Notes: generated by a model from the letters alone, not told the origin. A DNA stretch of 64,000 nt from Branchiostoma floridae (GCF_000003815.2 NC_049990.1:20534015-20598014), one strand, 5' to 3'; positions 13,001 through 24,530 are shown, counted from the first letter of the stretch. Program-made: numbers and translations.

Positions 13001-16000
13001 TCTCTTCAATCTATTCAACTGTTTGTTTTTTTGCTAGTTTGTGATATTGGGAAAGCTTTTGAAAGGAAAAACAACATAAAAGTAACAGTCGAAAGCAATT
13101 ACGTTTACCTTTACATGGTCTTGTCTAACAAGCATATATTCTATCTATTCTTATTCAAACACATTGATATATATTCTGACCAGCCCCTCCAGATCTGTCC
13201 TGCCACTTGCTACATAATGTAATTAAACACCTCAGAATGCTAATTTACCAGTAACCATGGTGACAGATGTCTAGTCCAGGTGATAGATATTATTTATTTG
13301 GATTGGAAGCAGGAAAAGAGGAAACAGAACAAAAACAATGTTGCCTTTCAACTGTTTTGTTTCCTTACCTTTCCTAAAAGTGCTGGCAGTGTCTGGATGA
13401 GGTGCTCTGTAAGTTTGACTTTATCATCATAGATCTGCTTCTTCTCCCTGGCTGTTTGCACCTACAGAGAACAAGAAAATCAATATCTATATTAAACACA
13501 ATATTATGATAATCAAGACTCTATACTAAACAATACAGGCTACCACCCCTTCCCCTTCTTGCCAAATGATAATCATCATTACATATTTAACTTGACAGGG
13601 TTTAATCTGAGGGTAGTTGGACAGCCTTGCCTGCCTGTCAGTTGAATTGAGGAATATGTATTGGGTATCATTCTTTGTGCAAAGATACAAACTTATAGTC
13701 CAACACAAAACAAAAAACTGATCCCACAGATTCCCACTAGGCATTTCCAAAAACAAACTAACTTTTGGTCACAGCTAGTTAGAAATCAAAGGATACAAGA
13801 CACTATTTGATATCTGAATCAAAACTTTGGTTGTTTTTTTTCTCCTGCTATATATCATGGTAGGAAGAAATGAGAAAGACCAAAGAAGATGTGGCTGGAT
13901 AACATCAATGCATGGACTGGCCTGAGCATTGCACAACTCTTAGTCTTAGCAAAAGCCATGGATAGAACAAGACAGGCACAGATCACTGCTGCTGTCTGTC
14001 GTGAAGCCCCTACATCCACTGCGGTTATGGGTCATGAGTGAGTCAATGAGTGACAGCGCAAGGACATACACATTTGGGAATAACATGAGACGTCTGTTGT
14101 AAGCCTACCTTAACATGAGGAGTATGTTGTAAGCCTACCTTTTTAGCGCTGGCCCTGCCGATGGGAGGGATCCCCTCGGAAGCCTGTCGGATACAGCAGG
14201 TCATGATCTCCACTAGGGCAGTCTCCTGCTGGTCCGTCAGAACTAGTCAGGACAAAAACAACCTGGTAAAATAAATGCTTAAAGGAGCACAACCAAAAAC
14301 CTACACACAGACCAAACCTGCACTGGTGTTAGGCATTTGTTTCACAGAAGAAAGTTCAAGGTAGGTGTCAGTTGAGACATACAACACACAGGCATTGATA
14401 GAAGGTACATGTAACACCAGCTAAAACATACAAGACATTGTCTAGAGAAACATCACTGTCTCTTTGGGTAATTTTATATGAAACAGACAAACAGTCCCAT
14501 GGCCAATGCAACCTACTGTCATCATTTTCCCTATTAAATGCTTACCACTATTGTCATAAATATGTAAACATACTAGATAGTAAAAAAACAAAAGAATTAT
14601 GCTGACCCTCCTCTCCCCTGCCTGGTTCCTCCAGCAGCAGGTCTGTCATACACTCCCAGTCCTTCAGCATCTCGTTTGTCTCCCACAGACTATCTACAAG
14701 GTATGCTGCATGCTCATGGAGCTGTGGGGGAGGAGCACAATTTTTAGAATCAAAATTTTCACATTTCTAATCTAGGACAGTAAAATTGTCCAGAAAGACA
14801 TTTCCTACCCAGTGCAAAAACTTTTCTCCTGAGGTGTGGCCAAAAATTAATCCTCTAAGGAATGCCATGAAGGAAATTCCTAAACACTTATTGGTAATTC
14901 TACAATATGGCTCCACCCGAGGTGTCGCCAAAAAAATCTTGCTTTACCAAATTTTATCTTGTTTGATATTCTGTAAGTAAACGCATGGGAAAAAGCAAGA
15001 AAAAATACGTGCCACAGCTATGTACCTAGTATCAGTGAATAGTAGTAGTAGTATCCAGTATTCGACTATTGTACCATTCATTTAGTAATGACTGTTAGGC
15101 CATGTTGATTTGATTATATGGATGACATCCTCCGGGAACTCCAAAACTGATGCGAGCGAGCGAATAAAAAAAAAGTTTGGCCAAAAAAAAAAGTTGCCTT
15201 CAGTATGAAATCAAAGTGGCCAGGAAGGTTGAACATAGGACTAAACACACATAGTATGGTATACCATGATCATCTGGACCTGAATTTTCTGTACTGGTAC
15301 CTCCCCCAACCAACAATAGATTTTTTTCTTTCCCTCCTTTCACATCTTATTCTTTGACTTTAGATTCATTTTGGCATTCTATATATGGCATTAGTTATCT
15401 GTTTTCTGATACTTTTTTTTCAATCTACGGAATATTTGTGCTCATTTTACATCTGCTTTGCACAATTTATTGTGTGGTCGAAAACTTTTTTTTTTTTGGA
15501 AATGGCCGAAAATTGGTGCGAGCGCGGATGTCATCCATATAATCAAATCAACGTGGCCTTAGCAAGAAACAAGGAACAAAATACCTCGCTTTCTATGAAG
15601 AATTGCACGAGATCTCTGACGAGTGGTGTGTTGGGACTCCTCTTCTTGCCCCGCTTGGTCTTGAGCTGTTTGCCCGAGTCGTCCTGCTGGAAGAGGCGCT
15701 TGTTGAGGAACTCTCCCGCGGCCTGCGCCACGGCACGGTGGGAGGAGTACACCAGCTGGTACACGTTCTCACAGTCTTCACTCGTCAGGATGTCATCGTT
15801 CATACTGGGAAGGGGAGAACAAAACCATTATCATGGAAGCTCATCTATGTTGGTGTTAATCTTAGTACAATGCTTAACTTTCTTCTAACACAAAGGTATA
15901 CACAGATTAAATTTTCAATGACTGTCGCCTTCTTCAGGATCAATACAATACTGATGATCACTTTAGAATGCAAAATAGTGAGACACGTGATCTTATTAAC

Positions 16001-19000
16001 ATTTGATCTTGCGGATACATGACGTCAGCAATTGGTCAAACGTGCCAGGAAAACCATTTCTGGAGATACAAAGTTTACCTCCAATCTTGTTTGTTTGTAC
16101 TGCATACATGGCAAACCGTCCCATGGCATAATACACCAGGTATGTACTGAATAGTACAATCTGCATATCCAGACAGATATATTTAATCCACTCATAGTGA
16201 GGTGAGGGTTCTTTTACGTACATGAGGTGTGTCTTTACCAAAGCTAGGTACTACTCATTGAGTGAAGTGAGGAAAGTTGTGTATTTCCCAATGGCGTAAC
16301 GTCAAGGGGGCATGTCAGGAGATTCTAACCAGGGACCTCTAGGGCCTGGGCCAAATATCCTACCATTATGCCACACCAACACCACATCTGCCTTCTAAAA
16401 GACACTGGAAACATCAGTGTTTTAAATTCATAGTTACGCAAATATGGCTCAATGCTTGTAGTGTCACCAGCTTGAAGTATAAGCTTACCACAAAATACAA
16501 TGTAGCTGTAAACACCACCATGAATGTTCAAGGATTTACTAAGAATCCTAAGAAAGAAAAGATAAGACAAGACTGAGGTTCTTTACATCATGGTGACCAG
16601 CTTGATAGCCTGTACGGAGACGTCCATGTCCTTGTCTAGAGTCATGGAGACGATGCGATCCTTGAAGCGGTTGGTGAAGAGCTCCAGCTTCTGGGCGTTT
16701 TCCTTGTTACAGTACAGCGCCTGCAGGGTGGAGATGCACATCTTACGCACCTCTCCAACCTAGGGAGAAAACAAATGGTTTGAGAATTGAGAAAAAGCAT
16801 TTGCATGCAAATGCATCTAAAATTTCTCACATGAACTTGATGATGAAGGATCATACCATTTGAACCACAAAAACAATACATTTCCCTTCCCCTACAGGGA
16901 GGGAAATATTATAATAGATAGTTATGTAACTTTATGCTGCACCTAGTTGCAGGGTCTTCTATAAAAAAATAGAAATGAATACCCTATGGGTATAATATGT
17001 GTTAAGGATAACATTTGCCAGCAAATGCAATCTATTTCCCTCACATCAATCCCTCCTACAATTATAGCCTGTTCCTCGATAACCCATGCAAAAAAGGACC
17101 ATTCCAAAATATGTGAATCTCTCTGTGTTAAAAAAACATAATAAAAGTAAGGAAGTGCACTTTAAGACATTCAAATGTTACAACCCCTTGGCAACAACAA
17201 CTATGCAGGAGAAAGATGAGATATGACTACTGACCTTGTCATGCAGAGTCCAGCCGACATACTTCAGGTAGCTGTCAGCAAGGAAGGTGTCTGAGTACTG
17301 CCTCATCCAGGTACCAATCTCCTCCATACAGATGGCTCGAATCTCGGGGAGGGAATCCCTAAAGAGTAACACGTAATTTGGTACTGTAAATCTTGAAATG
17401 GTCTCATTTATTCTCAAGGTTTTTGAAGGGACGTGTTACTGCAAAATCATGACACCAAAAATCTGTGTTTTATATTCTACTGTGCTACAGGATTGTTTCA
17501 ACTGCAAACCTTTCCTTTCCACCACAAAGGTAACTCCCAGCAAAAATATACAAATTTACCAGTCTCGTTTTCACCTCGGCTAAGAAACTGGTGTAATGTA
17601 CATTTCTGGTAAGCACAACACCTGGTAAGCACCTGCTATGGATTCAATTCCAGAACTTTAAGATTCACCAAGTTATCAACCCTAACCAAAAGGCTACCAT
17701 GCCTTACCTGTATCTGTGAACAAAGACTCCCTTGAAGATGGAGTTCATCATGTGTTCGACTTCCTCCTGGTTCTCTTGAAGCTGATGTCAAACAAGAAAG
17801 AAAGTTTCACAAGTTAAAGGTGGGGATACAAATTTAGTCTCATTTGGGACCACATTTTTCTTACTGCAGAACGATCTTGACCAAAAAAGGAGGAGCATCT
17901 TCAAAAAACTCAAAATCTTAAGACAGGATGCTTACGTCTGCTCTCTTCTGCATGAGAATCTCCAGCCTCTCGCTGGCCCGTTTGCCCTGAGCCTTCTGTC
18001 TCTCCGACTCGTACTGCCGCTGGGTGTTGTCCAGGTTCACACTCAGGGTCAGGGCAACGTTCACAAGGGCTGTCATCAGTTTCATCGCTGAAAAACAGTA
18101 TCAACAGCATTACAGACTTGTTATTCAATCATTGCAATTATGTTTTCCATATTGTTTTTGTGTTCTTTTTCTTAGTACCTTCTTCTTCTTCCACCTGTAG
18201 CCAATCAGAGTTTAGGTTGGATATAAGCTGTTATTGTATATATGCACAACTGTTTTTCTTTCTTTTTTTTGCTTGCACACAATACTATGGGGCAAGTCTA
18301 ATGGTATAGTATTGTGTGCAAATTGCTTGACAACGGCTACAGGAAAAATATTCTGCATTTTCACAATGATGCTGTCTTTCTAGTTGTTTAATACAACCTT
18401 ATTTAATTCTAATAGTCCCACAAACCAAAACAGCTCCTTCCCAGAGGTGTCGCCAAAAAATCTTGCACTAAGCATACATGGCAATGCTGGATTGTGTATA
18501 GTTGGGAAACACACACACAATAACCACAGGTGAGACACTGACCTGCCAGCGTGCTTGTGTGCCTGAACGCCCGTACTTGAGAGTGGGACAGTCCAGTCAG
18601 CAGGGAGATGACGTTGTCCATCATGTACTGGTCGTAGATGATGCTGTACTGACACTGTCGCACCAGGACAGCAATGAACTCACAAAAGTTGTTCCTGAAA
18701 AATGGTCAGCAAAAAAATTTCAAACAAGATCTCCATGAAATCTTAAATAAATTACTATGAAGATGTTTTTCCAGAATTCTTTTCAGAAAATCTTACCATC
18801 AGCTCATAATTTTCAGGGGAAAAAAAAATTTCCTTCTAAGGGGATGGTCTACATAACAAGAAAGTACCAAAATGGGCAAATAGGTTGTATTATAGACTAA
18901 TAATTACTTGTAGAAGTGACACTAGAGAGGTAGCCATGACTGTAGTTGTAAAAGTGAAACTTGTTGAAGAGTTGTAAAAGTGGCACCACTATGAAAGTCA

Positions 19001-22000
19001 TGAGTGTAGTTGCCAACTTGGTAAATGATACCAGTCTACTGCAGCACTAGTGTCACTTTTACTGTACCTGTGCACTTCTTTAATTCAGGAATGAATGCTT
19101 TGTTGGTAGTGATGCTATATTTAGTCGCTTCAATTCTTGTTACAACGTTTACTTTAAGGTGTCTATTTTGAACATTTAGCCATCTTGTTTTTTCACCCTA
19201 TCTCATTATTTTGCGATCTGCAGAGGATGTCATCCATAAAATTTTCTTCCTGTGGCCTTATGGTACTTGTCAAATCATAAACATTACAGAAGGAAAGATA
19301 CATGAAGGAGAATTGTGTTATGGCCCTGCATAAAAAGAATCATGCTAGATAATATGCCATTACGCTCAGATGTAAATCTTATAGAGAATGAAATCAACTC
19401 ACTTGAATCTCTTGTACTGAGGCCCAGTCATGATGAGAGGGTAGTCTCCACTGTCCTGTAGAAAAACAAAATGTATCCATATGTGAGAAACATTGCGCAC
19501 CAACCACTGCTCTCTCTTCACGTGGTGGTTAAAGGATTATAACGTACAATGTAGCAATATGCAGCCAGTGGTTGGTGGGCATATTTCGCTTTGCACTTCA
19601 AAACTTAGGACATTATTCAACTAAAAATTGTATCCTTTTCAAACATTATACAGTTACATTTATGTGAAGGCTAAATCATTTAACCTTAAGCCCAAGGCAT
19701 TACAAAATATGACGCTTCAAATCCAGAGCGCAAACATATTGCCACATTGCACACCGCTGTGTCAAAATGCCACAGACAATATGCTACATTTCCGTTACAT
19801 GTTGTCATTCAAGTACTTACTGATACTAAATATGTTTCTTTGGACTATGAAATTTTAGCATAAAAGGTAGCATACTGTTGTTGCATATATGTTCAGACCA
19901 CTTTGATCTAACAACTTGACCCAGGATTTTTCAAATAGAAGACAAAGGATGAAACTAATAATAGTAATAGCTCTGGATTGGGCTGTAATATAGAAGTGTT
20001 TCATACGTTTCCTATATAAAAATGACATTAAGTTTAAGGACAGTTATTAGATAACTAGATAGGACAGTTATACATTTTCTTGGCATGTTCCAAAAATATG
20101 CTATGAATTGTCTTACATTTTATTTATCTTCACAAAATCCAGGATCGAGCAATTAAATTGAAGTGGCCTCGCAAACAACTCAAAAAGAATAGCATACTAG
20201 GTCAGGTAACTGGAAGTGCAGGACCCAGGAAGCTGTCAACATTTTCTTGTGCAGAGCGCCTGTCTCCTGCACGGTAAAACAGGCACAGCCATTTATGATT
20301 TAGGACGGCCCCTGAGGCTCATCTCCAAGCAGATGTTGGTAAGGTTTCTAAAAGTCGTCTAGATTAGAGGACTGTTAGAAAGCCAGTAGGTTAGGAAACT
20401 TTTACAATGGTCCACCCTAACATCTGTTTGGAGATGGTGCTAGGCCTCCAAGGCAGGACACAAGCTTTAACTGTACATTTCCATCTTACAACTGTGAAGT
20501 CTTATCAATTTCTTCTTCCCCAAAATTATTCAAGAATGGAAATCATTATCATGGAAAATTGTAGGGCCCTGTTTTCCATATAGCTTTCAGCTACAGTTGA
20601 CTTGAACTTAGATTTAAAAGATGCCAGTGGTCTGATGTAATATACCTAGCCATTGCAGATTGCCTGCAAAGCTGGTGTGCTATGCCAAAGAGCATTTACA
20701 CAACTCATCAATACAGGTACAGTAATACTTCCTTCCATTTACTCTCATATTCTGCACCTCTTCTCCAAGCCATTTCCAAGTCTCTGGTGACTCTAACCTT
20801 TTCCTTAAATCCAGTTCTATCGATAAATCACCATCCATGTCCGCAGCTCTATTATCACCTTCTCTACCATCTCCCTGCCTGCTATCATCATGTAGGTTTC
20901 CCATCCATCATTCCTTACAAGTTATCCCTTGATGTAGCCATTGTGCATAGTGCTCTACCTGGGCTCGAAATACCACCTGCATATGCATGTTAGTGCAGGT
21001 AAAATTGGAACTGTGTAGGTATTTCTGGTGTCTACCTGCACCTTACTTGCCTGTTTTATGTGCTAGGTTTTATACATAAATGTCCTATGATGTAGGTTTA
21101 TTTGGATTGTTTTAGCTGCATCGACTGTTACCACCTACAAAGTATAAAAGAAAAATAACAATGGTTCCTGAACAATTTTAGTATGATCCATACTTCCTAA
21201 ATTCAGAGTGGTGCAGGTAAAATTTGTCTGGTGAAGGTAATTTTCAATGCTACCTGCACCAGTCCAGGTATATTGAAAAAAGTATTTCGAGCCCTGTCTA
21301 CTTACTGTATCTTGCACTATGGATAAACCTGCATCTATATAATCACATCAATCTATTTCTTCAACTTAGTCCAAGTTTCATCCAACCTATCAAAATAAAA
21401 CTCCGGAGACCTATTAAATCTGGTTTATGTGGTCACCATAGATGGGATTCTTAATGCTCACATCTGTGGGGAAATTATTGGATCACCAAGAAGTGGTCAC
21501 ATTGGCCATGTGGTCCTTATGTAGAGGAGACCACTTGTATGGGTATAACTGTATATCATACCCTATATAAATCAAAAGCCATGTATTTCTAAAACAAATT
21601 GGTGAATGTTTTTCAAACAATGGTGTAAGAAGCAAAAGGACTACCATAAGTGTTAAGTACTATAATGATGATGTAGTCTCCTATGACCATATCACGAATG
21701 TCATTTGAATCAGACATGAATGCTTGTGTACTGTTTTATGTGTCTAGCAAGCAAAATTTAACGTGAGCCCACATTCTGTATTTATAACATTAAATGGAAA
21801 TTTTTTTTAAATAACTCCATGGCCAGATACCAAACCAGACCATGATAACATAAATTTACGAAACTTAAATTATATATATGAGGACATGAAACAATATAGG
21901 GCTACAATAGGGCTAATGTTTGTTACCAACCTCATCAAACTCTTCAGTCATCTTGCGGATGATGTCAGAGTGTTCCATGTTGTGTAACATCTCTGCAGTT

Positions 22001-23750
22001 ACAACGCCTGCAAAAATAAACAATTCTAATCAGCTGATCTATTCGTATTGCTGGAAACATTCCATAGGCTAGAAGTCAGGATAAGTACAAATGTTCCTTC
22101 CAGTGTTGAAAGTGTCCTCACCTTTGCAGCCAGAACACTGGATGAAGAACTGGATGAGATCCAGAAGTGCCATGTCTCTGTCCTGTTTGTAGGAGTCAAT
22201 CCACTCATCTACAACAGACTGCAGAGAAAATGAACAAAAAAACTTGATCAGAACTAGAAGTAGTTAAATGCTACACATATCATTTCTTACTATTGGGGAG
22301 ACTTTGCATTAATGTGATGTTGAAGGTTGCTATGGGCTTGGTAGTTGCCATGCCTAGATTGACAGCATCACTATTCTCTAACTGCAGGTGTTGCCACAGC
22401 CATACGACATTCTTAAATGGTTCGCAACACTTACGGGTAATCAGCAAAAACTTCAAAGTAAGGGGTGTCAAAGAACCATTTACAGAGGGAACTCAACTTA
22501 TTTGTCATATGATCTATACGGGTATAATGTAAACTGTATACTCATTTATACTCTGGGGAATTCAAATTTCAAAAGTATTAGAAAGCCATTTTCGTTGAGT
22601 CTTAAGTTTGCAAACAATTCTGAACTAAAACAGTATTGCAATGGAAACGTATCTACAAGGTTTCAAGATTTTGCAGTAGAGGGATAACCGGCAAAAACCG
22701 CACAAATGAAACCACCACGAACATTTCAAGATGTAAAGTATGTCATGTAAGTTTCTACAGTGGAAACCAGCTATTTGCAATACGCTTTGGCGCAAAAATC
22801 GGCTAGTTGCAAAGAATTCTGAAATCCAAAAACGTTTCCCATTAGCGCCATTGTATACAGCACCCCATATTTGCAAAGCCAAAATCGGCTGATCGGGAAA
22901 TTTGTATTTCCATATACACACCTGCATGGCAGACTTGCCCAGCTTGACCACCTCGAACAGGGTGACAGCCTGTTCCTCCGTGGCTGTTCCATTGGGCTTG
23001 GGAGTTCTTCCTCCAGCCCCCTTCTTACCACCTGGTGTCTTGGCTTTCTTGGCAGACTGCAAAGAACAGGACACCGATAAACCACAAAGAAGCAACAAAT
23101 TCTAAAATTATAACTATCTTAAGAAACTTTTACTTTTACACAAAGCGAAAGTGAGTAGACTTACAGGTGCTCCTCCACCGCCCTTTGCAGGACGCTTCCT
23201 CCCCTTCCGTGGCTCCTCAAAGTCACTATCTTCTCCTGGAACAACCCTAAGAAAAACCGATAAACAAATCTGGTTACACAGATGAACTATTTGAAGAACA
23301 AGTACAATAGATGCTGAAGACTCAGACTGCACATCAACTTCCTATCCAAAGTTTGGGAAGTCAAGCAGAGAAGACAACAGACTTTGTCAGTAGCAAAAAT
23401 TTGAAGAGAAACTATCAATGAAGTATTTTTCACTTGCAGTATGCCTTGGTGTTACCATTTGCTCCAAAAGCCTGTACCAACATTTCTATCATAATAAAGA
23501 ATGGACTGATTGGGACTGAGAAAGAATGAAGGGATGTAAAAAAGGAAAAGACAGGAAAAAAGGATAGAATGAAGGAATTAAGAAATGTAACTCACTCATG
23601 TTCCTCCTCATGTCCGGGGTGTTCAGGGGTCCCCCCCTCGCTGCCGGACGCCATGCCCTTCCCCCTGCGCGTGATGTGAGGCGAGCCGATGTCTGCGAAG
23701 TCCCCGGGGTCCTGGGCCTTCTGACCCGCGTGCAGTGCTGGCATCATTCA
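329..23750 (-). CDS. STAG: Cohesin subunit STAG (SA/SCC3 orthologue), 27 coding exons, 3' end outside window
   Basis: STAG proteins are the HEAT-repeat subunit of cohesin. They bind the kleisin RAD21 and help load and position the ring on chromatin in the nucleus. I joined 27 exons; every boundary has AG/GT and all phases agree, giving about 1,139 codons. The exons follow the vertebrate STAG1/2 protein in order: [93 protein letters not shown] and [13 protein letters not shown]. The start ATG at 23747 (a second ATG follows) has an in-frame TGA just upstream, directly after the acceptor, so at least one 5' UTR exon lies further upstream. Vertebrate STAG1/2 are about 1,230-1,260 residues, so about 80-120 residues lie beyond the left edge. 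The sequence does not say whether the animal has more than one STAG gene. Confidence 0.95.
1473..1820. repeat. Tandem triplication of an exon end and splice donor (about 115 bp x 3)
   Basis: Three head-to-tail copies carry the last 38 bases of STAG exon 25 with its donor AT|GTAAGT (GT at 1781-1780, 1664-1663 and 1550-1549; spacing 117 and 114) plus flanking intron. Only the right-hand copy belongs to the full exon. The other two share a one-base change in the exon part relative to it. Reading through the true donor meets TAA at once, so use of a downstream copy would truncate the protein. Confidence 0.85.
1998..2330. repeat. Dispersed element, 'CAGGGCTCGAAATAC' family, degenerate copy
   Basis: Starts with CAGGGCTCAAAATAC and contains the CACCTGCACTGGTGCAGGTAA core seen in copies at 8373, 20959 and 29263. 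The right terminus has decayed. It lies in the intron between STAG exons 24 and 25. Confidence 0.6.
2500..2895. repeat. Intronic non-coding stretch ending in a (CA)n microsatellite
   Basis: No exon here. The segment resembles a dispersed repeat because its GCTAGGGGGCC-type words recur in other introns of this window, near 48440-48750. It ends in about 33 bases of (CA)n at 2862-2894, followed by a short palindrome around CATGAAATCATTTCATG. Confidence 0.4.
3345..3856. mobile_element. MITE, GGCCAC/GGATGACATCC family, full length
   Basis: About 510 bp bounded by terminal inverted repeats of about 36 bp. The left end reads TAAGGCCAC..., running into TTTTATGGATGACATCC, and the right end is its reverse complement ending GTGGCCTA. 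It has no open frame, so it would be a non-autonomous DNA transposon. Related copies lie at 15095, 18833, 25745, 26432 and 53315. Confidence 0.85.
4322..4520. repeat. Short dispersed element, 'TACTGTAAATGCA' family
   Basis: Carries TTCGCGGTGGTTT-type words and ends in TTTCTGCATTTACAGTA. Other copies are at 29721-29933 (nested inside another element) and about 26955-27150. Only the right terminus is clear. Confidence 0.5.
4839..8248 (-). CDS. STAG: STAG exons 18-22: central HEAT repeats and acidic segments
   Basis: Exons are 8105-8248, 6848-7006, 6188-6268, 5489-5753 and 4839-4975. They encode [19 protein letters not shown], the acidic [50 protein letters not shown] and [20 protein letters not shown]. 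In human STAG1/2 these match the part that packs against RAD21 and the acidic stretch before [10 protein letters not shown]. Phases are 0, 0, 0, 1 and 0. Exon 21 (265 nt) is the largest internal exon and the least conserved of this block. Confidence 0.93.
5150..5467. repeat. Dispersed repeat rich in GGACCTG/GGTACC, partial copy
   Basis: Abuts the donor of STAG exon 21. It shares CCTGAATTTTCTGTACC and ACCCACCCCT at its end with the fuller copy at 7491-7920 and with fragments at 15268 and 58620. A chance open frame runs from the exon into it. Confidence 0.55.
7491..7920. repeat. Dispersed repeat with terminal GGGTGGGTAC/GTACCCACCC, fuller copy
   Basis: About 430 bp in the intron between STAG exons 18 and 19. 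The ends are inverted (GGGCTGGGTATTGGTAC on the left, TACCGGTAGTGTACCCACCCC on the right) and the interior is dense in ACCGGTCC and GGACCTG words. No coding frame is seen. Confidence 0.6.
8373..8722. mobile_element. MITE, 'CAGGGCTCGAAATAC' family, full length
   Basis: Begins CAGGGCTCGAAATAC and ends ATTTTGAGCCCTG, its inverted copy. The interior has repeated GGTGCACCCA palindromes next to both ends. It is about 350 bp without coding capacity, in the large intron between STAG exons 17 and 18. Confidence 0.75.
10700..11300. repeat. Satellite array, about 165-bp unit, about 4 copies
   Basis: Four copies of a unit beginning TTGGGCATAGGTTCCCCGG start near 10707, 10857, 11025 and 11189. Each also carries AAAATACACCATGGTATTTTGGA and CAAGGCAAGAAATGATT-like words. 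It lies in the 4.2-kb STAG intron 17. The short open frames over it are chance readings. Confidence 0.85.
11573..12110 (-). other. CpG-rich intragenic segment, possible internal promoter or nested transcript
   Basis: Unlike the AT-rich introns around it, this segment is rich in CG words (GCGCGGCCGGCC, CGGCGCACGGCGCGCCG). Its minus strand contains an exon-like stretch ending at a plausible donor (CCAG|GTAAAA near 11573). About 1 kb downstream, a good acceptor (TCTCTACAG near 10520) precedes another short open stretch. The two do not join in a convincing frame and I recognise no protein. It could be an alternative STAG promoter, a lncRNA or an inserted element. Confidence 0.3.
12497..15804 (-). 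CDS. STAG: STAG exons 12-17: middle HEAT-repeat region
   Basis: Exons are 15585-15804, 14607-14721, 14139-14242, 13369-13461, 12849-12938 and 12497-12556. They encode [97 protein letters not shown] and [20 protein letters not shown]. Order and spacing match human STAG1/2. Exon 12 joins exon 11 through a split Ile codon (AT|T). Exon 14 ends at one of two donors placed exactly 30 bases apart; see 14081-14140. Confidence 0.95.
14081..14140 (-). repeat. STAG: 30-bp tandem duplication that doubles the exon 14 splice donor
   Basis: Two adjacent 30-bp copies differ at only a few bases, and each contains the donor AAG|GTAGGCTTAC (GT at 14138-14137 and 14108-14107 on the minus strand). Splicing at the second would add exactly 30 nt with no stop, coding [10 protein letters not shown] after ASAKK. 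The insert falls in a variable loop of STAG, so both forms could be tolerated. Which donor is used cannot be told from DNA. Confidence 0.85.
15095..15561. mobile_element. MITE, GGATGACATCC family, 'TTGATTTGATTATATGG' subfamily
   Basis: Terminal inverted repeats are TTAGGCCATGTTGATTTGAT on the left and ATCAAATCAACGTGGCCTTA on the right, each joined to ATATGGATGACATCC or its complement. It is about 467 bp in the intron between STAG exons 12 and 13, ending 23 bases before the exon 12 donor. No coding capacity. Confidence 0.85.
16587..17781 (-). CDS. STAG: STAG exons 9-11: stromalin conserved domain (SCD)
   Basis: Exons are 17708-17781, 17235-17358 and 16587-16759. They encode [61 protein letters not shown] and [19 protein letters not shown]. 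This is the most conserved part of the family; in human STAG1/2 it helps form the composite surface, with RAD21, that binds CTCF and regulators such as shugoshin. No residue break or frameshift is seen. Exon 11 ends two bases into an Ile codon, with donor AT|GTAAAG. Confidence 0.96.
17937..22218 (-). CDS. STAG: STAG exons 4-8: STAG domain
   Basis: Exons are 22122-22218, 21931-22007, 19403-19455, 18543-18694 and 17937-18088. They encode [104 protein letters not shown] and [19 protein letters not shown]. These follow the STAG domain of human STAG1/2 without gaps. Exon 6 is only 53 nt, and the 2.5-kb intron before it holds a foldback and a CAGGGCTCGAAATAC element. Confidence 0.96.
18833..19260. 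mobile_element. MITE, GGATGACATCC family, one-ended copy
   Basis: The right end GAGGATGTCATCCATAAAAT...GTGGCCTTA and the interior match 3345-3856 and 25745-26270, but the left inverted repeat is missing. It lies in the intron between STAG exons 6 and 7. Confidence 0.7.
20320..20436. repeat. Short foldback element with CTCCAAGCAGA end
   Basis: CATCTCCAAGCAGATGTTGG on the left pairs with CTAACATCTGTTTGGAGATG on the right across about 117 bp. It belongs with the elements at 1, 43523 and 49153 by its terminal word. Confidence 0.6.
20959..21296. mobile_element. MITE, 'CAGGGCTCGAAATAC' family, full length
   Basis: Ends CTGGGCTCGAAATACC and GTATTTCGAGCCCTG are inverted copies, with subterminal CTGCATATGCATG and ACCTGCACC motifs. 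It is about 338 bp without coding capacity, in the intron between STAG exons 5 and 6. Confidence 0.75.
22922..23750 (-). CDS. STAG: STAG exons 1-3: N-terminus, basic linker and start of conserved core
   Basis: Exon 1 (23596-23750, coding from 23747) encodes [17 protein letters not shown] and a Gly/Glu/His-rich end. Exon 2 (23165-23246) is acidic then basic ([20 protein letters not shown]). Exon 3 (22922-23056) has a Lys/Gly-rich linker followed by [16 protein letters not shown], the start of the conserved core. Human STAG1/2 likewise begin with a poorly conserved acidic/basic leader carrying RKRGRP-like motifs. The first ATG was chosen because TGA precedes it in frame; the second ATG, one codon later, is equally possible. 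Confidence 0.9.
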
Positions 23751-24213
23751 CTGGGAACAAACAGAAGAAAAATACTTCAATTTAATGAAACAATCTCAAA
23801 ATTTGATGGAACAAGTTACAACCTTTAATTTTACAACAGTATACATAGTAGACAACAAGATTCAAAACCATACTTTATTCAAAGTCAACCACTTAAGCAC
23901 CCACTAGGAAAAGAAAAAGGTTGGTAACTAGGGGTAGTTGCTACAGAAAAGAGGGTCTTTATGTTAAACTGTCTGTTAAACGTGACTTTACTGTTTTAAT
24001 GTTTTAGGCAGATGGCTGTGCCAGGTTTTGTTACAATATTCCAAAATTTGATTATCGTTTTTTGATAGATGGAAAGGCAAGGAAAATAAGTGGTGCAGGT
24101 ATGAACATGTCATCATGATATGCGTGATGACACGCTTAGACAATTGCAATACAAAACTTAGCCTTGGCCAGCTGTCAAAAACACAGACTTTTCTAATTTT
24201 GTTGTCCACATTA

Positions 24214-24530
24214 ACAATTCTGGTTCTATCCTGGTTCCAGTGTTGTAATGCCACCTGATTGTCAGACCAAACCCAAAATGTGCCCTATCATTGCAAGCTA
24301 CAATAGTTATACAACTGCATAACTATTTCTGCTGTGACCCTGTTTGTTCAGCAAATTTGTATAGTTTATTTTGTGGGTCAACTATTAGAAAAGCTGATGC
24401 TCCTGAATACTTCCACACAGTCTCATAATCTTTTCTGGTATTGTAGCTTGCAATAATAGGTCACATTTGGGGTTTGGTCTGACAATCAGGTGGCATTACA
24501 ACACTGGAACCAGGATAGAACCAGAATTGT
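24214..24530. mobile_element. Foldback element with arms of about 90 bp
   Basis: ACAATTCTGGTTCTATCC at the left end is the exact inverse of the right end, and the arms stay nearly perfect inward through CCACCTGATTGTCAGACC and GCAAGCTACAATA. The central loop is about 120 bp. The low divergence of the arms suggests a young insertion. No transposase is seen. Confidence 0.8.
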
